Below are positions 56,285 through 64,000 of a DNA stretch of 64,000 nt, one piece after another (within the stretch, counting starts at the first letter, position 1; each line of letters starts with the position of its first letter). The DNA lies in NCBI RefSeq assembly GCF_015832195.1, contig NC_052032.1, positions 9,182,618 to 9,246,617 on the forward strand, read 5' to 3'. The stretch is from Motacilla alba alba (lineage: Eukaryota; Chordata; Aves; Passeriformes; Motacillidae). The notes beneath the pieces were generated by a model. It worked only from the letters and a program-made list of their open reading frames with translations. It was not told the DNA's origin and did no database searches. Made by a program: the position numbers and the translations under genes.

Positions 56285-56371
56285 TGTTTGTACAGCGGCT
56301 CGGGTTTGAAATAAACCAAAGCCCCTAGAGGCTGTATTGTTTATACATGATTTGGGTTTACTGTTTATACA
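56285..56371. promoter_or_regulatory. Cluster of three forkhead-like motifs
   Basis: The decamer tgtttRtaca occurs at 56285-56294, 56338-56347 and 56362-56371. The reverse complement contains ATAAACA or CAAACA, matching forkhead consensus RYAAAYA. It lies at the AT-rich edge of the CNTRL CpG island, between CNTRL and C5. Confidence 0.35.
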
Positions 56372-56439
56372 TTATACAGCGATTTCAGCTTTATTTACCG
56401 CAAATCCCTGAGGGCTCCCCCTGAGGGCTCCCCGTGAGG

Positions 56440-56770
56440 GGACGCGGCGGGAAATGGCGAGGCGAGGGCGGGGCCTCAGCGGCGGGAAAGGGGCGGGGGC
56501 GGGGCCTCACCCAAGCCCCGCCCCTCAGCCGCACCCGCCGCGATCGCCGGCCGGACAAAATGGCGGCGGGGCGGCCCCTCAGGGAGCGCCCTTAAAGGAG
56601 CCGCGGCACCCGGGGCTCGGCGGTGCGGGCGGCGATCGCTCGCCGAGGGGAAGGAGGCGGCGGAGAGGTGCCTTGAGAATCGGTGCCATCCTTCGGGAGC
56701 GCTGCGAGGCCGCCCTGCCCGCCCGTGGCGCGGCGGCGAGCGGTGAGGCGGCGTTACCATGTCAACGCAG
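56440..56770 (+). promoter_or_regulatory. CNTRL: CNTRL CpG-island promoter and non-coding exon 1
   Basis: A short CpG island begins abruptly near 56440. It contains two E2F-like gcgggaaa motifs (56447-56454, 56482-56489), GC boxes and a YY1-type aaaatggcggc (56557-56567). Exon 1 ends at 56770 with donor GTAATC, and the acceptor at 57926 starts the exon that holds the ATG. E2F sites would suit a cell-cycle gene. The exact start site is not visible. Confidence 0.55.
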
Positions 56771-57958
56771 GTAATCAAAGCGGAGGCCTGAGGGGGCGGC
56801 CCGCGGCCGGGATCGGGAAGGGATGCGGGCTGCGAGCGCACGGGGCCCCGATCCCCGCGGCTGTCACTGCGAAAGCACAGCCTGTCCTCAGGAAGCAGCG
56901 GTGAAAACACGAACTGCGCTCCTTGGAACATGAGGAACGCCCCAAAGTGGCTTTGCGGTAGCGCGCCAGCATCGTTCTCCCAGCGCCTTTCTCCCAGCAT
57001 CTTTCTCCCTCTCCTGCCTTCCAGTCTCACTGTCCTCATCCTCTATGAATTGTGTTTCCAAGTAATGGATAGAAAGTTGCGGCCCTTTTTCTTGCCCCAC
57101 CTTCCCTTGTCCTTATTTCCTTTCCAGTTTCGGAGGGGGAAAAAAAAATCCATCACAATGAAGAACGTATTCTTAAGGTACAATGTCATCACTCACAAAG
57201 CTCCAAGTTCCCCTATCAGAAGACTTTTCTGTCTTAAAGAATGTCTGAAAATGTGCTCCTTGTTCAGTGGGTGGAGGTGTTGGTGAAGCTCTGTCCCTTG
57301 GAGATGGTTGCTACAAGGGCTTTGTCACACAGAGTACATGACTTTTCCTGCACTTATCCCTGGGGAAATACGTTCATCACTGAGGGAGGTTTCTGTTAAC
57401 ATTCCCTTGAATTTCCCAGGCAGTCACAGGACAATTTGTTTGCAGAAAGGACAACTCTGGGAATGCCAGTGCTAGACTGCTCCTAATTTTAATTCTTTTC
57501 CCCTCGGTTGCCTTTTTCTGCTTGCATTTGCTCTTACTGCAAAGTGGGTGATTTCAAGCTTTGGGATCAGTTGGGATCCAATCCTCCCTTTGTGTCCCTG
57601 CCAGCTCTGTTAGCCTGAGCTGAGAGTATCTCCAGAGCTGGCAGGCTTTGTGCAAACCACAGCCTGCAGGACAGGAGCAAGAGGAGCTGCAAACACTGAG
57701 CTGCAAACACTGAGCTGCAAACACAGAGCTGCTCCATCAGTCCCCGGGGCTGTGCTGTAGCAGGGTGGGAGAATAAAGGTAACATTCTTCCCAATGCCAG
57801 GAGAACTGGAAGCTGGCACCCATTGGAGATGTGTTTTTTTGGCAGCCTCTGTAGCACCTTTGTTGTCGTGCAAACCTTTGAGATTTAGCTTTCTACACAG
57901 CCTGATGCTTGTTTCAGTTCTTGCAGGTATTGCCATGTGATAGCCAGCATTTCTAGCA
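56759..57958 (+). promoter_or_regulatory. Upstream ORFs in the CNTRL 5' leader
   Basis: Spliced exon 1 carries ATG at 56759, and reading across the 56770/57927 junction gives a 13-codon uORF ending TAG at 57954-57956, two bases before the CNTRL ATG. A minimal start-stop (ATGTGA, 57935-57940) lies in the same leader. If the alternative acceptor 57917 is used the uORF stays open for two more codons and ends at the same TAG. Confidence 0.4.
57684..57725. repeat. 14-bp tandem repeat (gagctgcaaacact)x3
   Basis: Three adjacent copies lie in CNTRL intron 1, the last with one substitution. No function is visible. Confidence 0.85.
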
Positions 57959-60900
57959 ATGAAGAAAGGCTCCGTAAGGAAAGTTCCAGGTAGAAAACCA
58001 CAGGCATCAGCATCCCTGATACCTCAGCCAATGTCACCTGTCAGTTCTGGTGCCACACCTGCACGTCTTGGCCAACAGACCCCTCCAGCTGCTCCCAAAA
58101 GCATGGAGCAGAGGCCCCAGCAGTGGGATATTCCAGCAGAAAATGTTGGAGCTGCTTTTAAATTTCAGAAAGGTATTGTATAGTCAATAATACTGGTATC
58201 CAAGCACATACCACAAGCGTTAAGAGCCAATGTTCTGTGAACTGTGTGGTTCAAGATGTATGATCTTTGTTGGAAAGAAGCCCAAAAATTGCTTTAATAT
58301 TTATTTTTTTTTATCACAAATGTGGAAGTGGGAGTAATGAAAGCTGGGGAGAATAATGAGACTTTTCTCCTTCCTGTACATGCTTCTGGGGGGATAATTT
58401 TCAATGTTTTTCCAGTGTTCAGTGTAAAGAAAACAACAAATATAAAAATCATCAATCCTTTCTGTTTAATTTCAGGTGAAAATGGTGTTAACCCAGGGGT
58501 CAGGTACATAACTGAACCCCTTATAAGGGGTCTGTCAAAACAGCAAAATCTGGCTTGTATAAGCTCACTGAATCTTTCTTCCCCAAAGGATGGGGACAAG
58601 AAATTTAAGGTAAGTGTTTGGAAAAAAATGGAAATTAAACTAAGTTCAGAATAATTAGCATTCATTAGGCTTATTTTTAAGTGGGTGTAAACAGCACAGT
58701 CTAATTCTGTTAGCCTAGCTCTGCACCCAGCTTCTGTTAAAAAAAAGGCAATGGAGGCTTGAGCAAAAGAAAAAGAATTGTCTCATTAGAATGATGCTTA
58801 AAACAGATTAGTTCAGGGCATTTTTAGGTTCTGGATTGTGCTGGCTTTGGTTGGTTTGGGATTTTTTTTTTTAATGTGTTGCTTTTTATGTAGATGAAGA
58901 CTACCCCACTGTAAATTTGAAATCCAGCTTTCCAACACTGTAGAAGACTGTACCTAAAGTGGGGTTATAAAACACCACAATGAACTGTGATTAATAAAAT
59001 ATTAGAGTATTTGTATTTTTAATTAATAGAAAGCTGCTTTTCTCTTTAAGACAAACCAAATCCCTATGCTAAGGGATTTTCTGTTCTTTAGTACATAGAA
59101 AATTTGGAAAAGTGCACTAAACTAGAGGTGCTAAACCTTAGTAACAACCAAATAGAGAAGATTGAGAAGCTGGATAAACTGCTGAAGCTGCGTGAGCTCA
59201 ACTTGTCCAACAACAGAATCAGGTAAGAGGAGGCACCCCAGGGTTTGGGAGCCCAGGGTCAATAAAGCTGATTTTGCTTTCCTGCTTGAGCTCTCTCACA
59301 GGAGTGAACACTGGAGGTGAGTTTCCCAATTGTATGTCAAGGCTAAGAGGCTTTGAGGTCTTTTTAAAGAGCATAAGCTCTGAGGTATTGGAAGTATGAA
59401 TGGTTCTGGGAAGTGCTGTCAGTGTACATGGCTGTGGTTTAATTTGTTTTCCTTGGAAACCAAGCCAGAAGTGCAAGTTTCCAGATACCACAACAGAGAG
59501 CGGTATGAAGAGCAATAACCCAATTAAGTGCATTAAAAATTAATTAAAACTTGTGCTGTTTATTATTACAGGTAATAGAATAAGTTTTTCCTTTTAGGAG
59601 AGGAAGCTGAATGGGCTTGATCAGGCAGGCCATAAATTCCCTAATTGCTTTTGGACTCTTTCGAGAGCCTGGCATCTTGTTTAAAGTGATAAAGGGTAAT
59701 GGGTCATGCAGTAGCAAAACTTTTAATCACTTTTAATTTTTTCTGTCAGTGAATTATGATCTTTACTATTATGAAACTGCCTTTGCAGCAGAGAGGCTGC
59801 CGTTTCAGCAGAGACATTTACAATGGGAAGTGAGTAAAACCCCAGAGTTCCTTTCTACACATTGCATTCAACTTCCTCTCTCAACAGGAATTGAAAAGGG
59901 CAAAGAGTTTTTAGCTCCTGCTCTGAAAGTTTTCACACTTTGGTTAAAATAGCACAGTCACAGGAGCACATCCTGCTGTACTTTGTTATAATACTCATGC
60001 TTTACTTAATGTTCACACATACTCATAAAAAATGCTCAAGTAAACTACAACCTAGCATGGTTTCCTCAATAGTTTTAGTGAAAACACTAAAAATGTAGCT
60101 CTTCATGCTGCCAGTGTACAGCTGATCCTTTTCATGGGGGGGAAGAAACCCCCCCCACAAAACGACTTTATTTTGCTTCATCTTTGTCCCATTCTGAAGA
60201 TCAAATTTTGCCTATTAAAATGGAGTCAGCACACATTAAAATAGTGTTAGTATTGAAATGAAGACATGGAAAAGTAATGAGTTTGTGACAATGGCAGAAA
60301 ATTGTGCTGTGATTTTTTGGTCTTAATTTAGTACTTGTAAGTAAGCTGGTGTCATTTCATTTCAATTGTCCATGGCTCTAAATAATGGTTTTGCTGATCT
60401 CTTGGATAATTCACTGTGACAGATTTTGTTGTAGTTTATCCATAATGCCTCAGCTTCACTTCAAATTTGCCGTGATTCATGACAAACCCCATTCTCCTTC
60501 TCATTCTCAGCAAAATTGAAGGCATAGAACATTTGCAGAACCTACAGAAGCTGAACCTGGCAGGGAATGAGATTGAGCACATTCCTGTGTGGGTAGGGAA
60601 GAAACTGAGATCGCTTCGAAGCCTGAATTTGAAACAGAACAAAGTGTCCTCAGTAAGTGATTGTAGTTGGAAACAGGCATTGTTGGGTCTGAGCTGGGGA
60701 ATTTACACTGATTGACTGACTCTGGGTGTCTTTCCACACAGGCTGCTGTGAAATGCAGCAGTTGGGAGCCTAATAAAGTTATTGATCAGAGAAACTCCTG
60801 TTATTTATCAGAGAAACTCCTGTTGTGCAGGGGGTGAAGATACAAACCTATATTATGTTGTTTGGGAAAGCATAACTTTTTGGGGGATTGTACATCCACG

Positions 60901-63900
60901 GGCCTTGGTATCTTGAGATTTCCAAGATAAAGCTTGATTGCATTTACACTCTTTGCAGTGGCACTTTTTATAGAGGAAATAATTTGAAATAATTTTAAAG
61001 AGTGACTTTAGTTATAATCCTGTGTATTTTGGTAGGTTTTTAGAGATTATTCTTTAGCATAAAGGTTAAAATTAATCTTTTAATACAGACCATTCTACAT
61101 AATCAGAAATTTACTCCTGGGGGTTTAATTCTTCTCAGAAGGATGTCTAATCCTTGTTTTGTTTCTCTTGGTAGCTCCATGATATAGCTAAACTAAAGCC
61201 TCTGCACGATCTGACCTCTCTGTTCCTTGCTGGAAACCCAGTTGCAAGTCTGCCTCACTACTGCTTGTACACCATATTCCACCTGAGGGCACTGGAAAAC
61301 CTGGATGGACAGCCAGTGACAAACCATGACAGGCAGGAAGCTCTGGAGAGGTTTAATTTGGGTAATAATCTGTAAAATCTAAAGTGAATGAGACAAAATT
61401 TAAGTTTCAAAGGAAAATATTTTTCTATTGGAATGTTTCTCTGATTTTGTTTTTCAGAAGAGATAGAAAAATTAGAAAGAGAATTGGAAAACACAAAAAA
61501 GGAAATGGAGAGCATGAAACTTAGCCAGTCCAAAGTGCTTGAGCAACTTCAGCATCAAGATGAGCTCAACAAGTCACTGAAGGAAAAGGCTGTGCAACAG
61601 AGACAAAGCTTTGAAGAGCTACAGAGGGACCTGGGCACCAAAAACGAGCTGGTAAGATAATCCCTGGCACTAAGGAAATCTTTGGACACAGAGCTGTCAG
61701 TGTGGGAGTGTAAGTGACTGAAGATTTAATTTTAACTCTGAGAGACTTCCAGCTCTTTAGAGGGTGATTATTGACCTTCAATATTCTTTCTGTGGAAAAA
61801 GTCTATGGAAGCAGCACTCAGTATCACTCATGTGATTTGTAGTTCCTTCTTTCTTTCTAGTAATTATTTATGTATTTCTGTTTAAAATTTTGTCTGTTGA
61901 TGAAAGGTTAAGCTGCTGGATTGCTGATATTTTGAATATGCTGCACTGGTCAGACTCTGAGATGCTGCTGCAATAAGGAAGAAAATTGCTACTTTTACAA
62001 AAACAAGATGTGCACACAAGTTGTGTGTCAGTCATAGCCCGTGATTATTATTTTGGCTAATGCTTACCAGTTTAATTGTATTTTATTCACATCATCCTAA
62101 AGGCTTATGTTAGAGTCTCTTCCATTGGTAGCCATGAAATGCAGGCCAAGTCCTACTGACTTGAGAGTGCTGGGTTATGAATGACCTGATGGGAAATTAA
62201 TATTTGGATTTTATCCTGTTAGACTTGTCCTCTAAAATTTTATCCTTCAGACTCTCACACCTGGCATGTCTACGGCTCTTTCTCTGAACACACACACACA
62301 CACACAGAGTAAAAGGAGATTTAGCAGCAAATACTTTGCAGCTTGAACCCTCTCTTCTCCTTTGGATGACAAACTTGGCTCACTTCTGTCTCCCTTTAGC
62401 TGGTGTCTGGGTTTGTCACAGTCCCCTTCCTGCAGAGCCTTTGTTCCTCACTCAAGGTAGCCCCACTGTGCCCCTGGGTTGCATGGTTGGTTTTATTTCT
62501 AGGATGTATTTGCACGTTCCCTGAAGTAGCAACATTATTATGAAGTTTCCCAGTGAGATTTTATATTCACTATGGTTTAGAATACAATTTTCTTGCTATT
62601 TTTTCTCCTTTTCTCTTAAACTGAGTTAATTTTTGCATGACATTTATCAGGTTCTGAAATCTTTCTTTAAGCCTTTCCTGTTCTATTTCTTTTCCTCCAT
62701 TAGTTCTGCTTTCCACTCTCTATTGGAATTGTGCTGCATGTTCTCCTTCAGGTATTCAGTGTGAAAAGTTGATTTAAAAAGAAATCACATGATGGACCTT
62801 TACTTAAAAATAACCTCAAAACCAATCTAGCACATGGTTAAGCTAAAATAAAATACACAGACTTTGTACTCTTGACAATGGAAATATTTTGGTTTTTTAG
62901 CAGATCATTAGTGTTGACAGCCCTCATGCTCACTAGTAGCAGTAAATATATTGGTAATTTTGGCCTAGATTTTGCTGAAGGATCATACCCAAATTACTGG
63001 TTTATCCTAAATTAGGTTTAAAAATAAACTTGTCACTTTGATGTACGTAAATTTAAAAGGCCTTTCATGTGATCATTTGTATTCTATTAATTGTGGGGCT
63101 TTTGTCTCCTCTTAGTCACCATTGTAAAATTGCCCTTTGTGATATCCTTGATCCTGAGCTGTGCTGTGAGCTTTGTTCCCGCGTTAGGGGCTGTGCCCTG
63201 CTCTCTGTGGAGCTGCACTGTGTGTGCCAGTGATGAGGGGATTCCAGAGAATGATCTCACTGCCTTTGTGCTTCCTTAGCTGAAGCAGAAGACAGTGGAG
63301 CTGACCCGGGCTTGCCAGAAGCAGTACGAGCTGGAGCAGGAGCTGGCCTTTTACAAGATCGATGTAAAATTTGAGCCCTTGAATTATTTGCCCTCAGAGG
63401 TAATAATTTTTAAGTCAAGCATCTTTTTATTGCTGCTTCCCTTGATTCTTCGACTTGGAAAATAAAAACCATCTTTGTTTTCCTATAATCTAATAGATAC
63501 TGCTTTATTAAAGGCCCAACCTCTGTCATACTTGCAAACAGAAATGCCAGAATGAAATCCATAAGAAAAGTAAAGATCAGTAGTCATTGACTACAATGAA
63601 GTTATGCCTGAGTAAACTTTAGTGCAACAATGTAATGGACTAAATATAATCTAAGTAAATTTAATATACTGAGAAAAAATTCCTCCAGACACCAGCAACA
63701 AACTGGGCACACCTCAGCTGGGTTTGTTTGGTTTTAATTCCGTTCTAAAATAACAATGTTCAAGGCCAAAAATTTTAAGTATAATCTGTTTTCTTCTTAT
63801 TCTTCTAATTTCAAATTGTTTTTCTTTTTTATGCTTGATAAAAGAAGTAAATGTATGCTAGGGGTTGACTGCAGCCATAGTTCTGAGATAAAGACTCTGC

Positions 63901-64000
63901 TCCTTACATTTCAGGAGGTTGAACTTGATAATGTACCTGGTGAAAGTCCCTACATCGGCAAGGCCAGGTACAAAAGAAATACGTTTATAAGGGAAGGCTA
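57959..64000 (+). CDS. CNTRL: CNTRL, centriolin (CEP110), 5' part, first 8 coding exons, runs off the right edge
   Basis: Centrosomal and midbody scaffold that marks mature mother centrioles and anchors exocyst/SNARE components late in cytokinesis. Coding exons: 57959-58172, 58476-58609, 59092-59222, 60511-60652, 61175-61361, 61458-61651, 63280-63399, 63915-64000 (cut by the window). All are in phase and give 402 codons of a protein that is about 2,300 aa in human. Residues 1-75 are Ser/Pro-rich and poorly conserved. Leucine-rich repeats run about 117-235 (LEVLNLSNNQIEKIEKLDKLLKLRELNLSNN region), capped by an LRRCT-like segment to about 268. Charged coiled coil begins about 270. The start MKKGS matches the human N-terminus. 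It is divergent from C5, with about 3 kb between the two start codons. Confidence 0.96.
62289..62306. repeat. (CA)n microsatellite in a CNTRL intron
   Basis: Nine CA dinucleotides lie in the intron between coding exons 6 and 7. Confidence 0.9.

Larger units (their letters stand above)
54943..56400. other. C5-CNTRL head-to-head spacer
   Basis: This is AT-rich sequence between the C5 start codon and the CNTRL CpG island. No ORF is credible. It holds a 23-base poly-A run (about 55537-55559), a 15-bp tandem duplication (ttgtattctagatta, 55411-55440), an HNF1-like site and forkhead-like motifs, listed separately. The C5 transcription start should lie within the first hundred or so bases, but no TATA box is evident. 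Confidence 0.55.

Overview
The window is a compact stretch of nuclear DNA from a bird. The evidence is small introns, two antisense CR1 retrotransposon tails of the avian type, GC-rich CpG-island promoters, and protein sequences that align over nearly their full length with known vertebrate genes. I cannot name the species from the sequence. Four genes lie in the order PHF19(-), TRAF1(-), C5(-), CNTRL(+). This is the order and orientation of human 9q33.2, the TRAF1-C5 rheumatoid-arthritis risk interval, so the synteny is conserved. I worked out exon limits by hand from GT/GC...AG boundaries and codon phase. They give intact reading frames of 582 (PHF19), 553 (TRAF1) and 1677 (C5) codons, plus the first 402 codons of CNTRL, which runs off the right edge.

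Layout. 1-5.8 kb: complete PHF19 coding region in 14 coding exons, with a probable non-coding first exon in a CpG island. 5.8-9.3 kb: intergenic, with a degenerate ACCGG repeat. 9.3-22.8 kb: TRAF1 in 10 coding exons. Its probable long 3' UTR carries two minisatellites and AU-rich elements, and its CpG-island promoter carries an inverted pair of kappaB-like sites. 22.9-35.9 kb: the TRAF1-C5 intergenic region, dominated by a 4,320-bp array of 432 head-to-tail 10-bp units. 36.0-54.9 kb: complete C5 in 41 coding exons. 55-56.4 kb: the C5/CNTRL head-to-head spacer, with an HNF1-like site near C5 and forkhead-like motifs. 56.4-64 kb: CpG island and 5' part of CNTRL.

Roles. PHF19 recruits PRC2 to H3K36-methylated chromatin. 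TRAF1 is an NF-kappaB-induced adaptor of TNF-receptor signalling. C5 is the source of the C5a anaphylatoxin and C5b. CNTRL is a centriolar/midbody coiled-coil scaffold. They are neighbours by ancient synteny, not an operon-like unit, although TRAF1 and C5 both serve inflammation.

Most notable observations: (i) this TRAF1 encodes a complete eight-ligand RING finger, which mammalian TRAF1 lacks; (ii) the TRAF1-C5 spacer array keeps perfect 10-bp register over 4.3 kb, varies mainly by transitions, and contains internal duplications on a 1.5-1.6 kb scale; (iii) smaller features include a GC-AG intron and a recent intronic tandem duplication in C5, tandem repeats in the probable TRAF1 3' UTR, and short upstream ORFs before CNTRL. 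I found no bacterial-type system, virus or CRISPR array.
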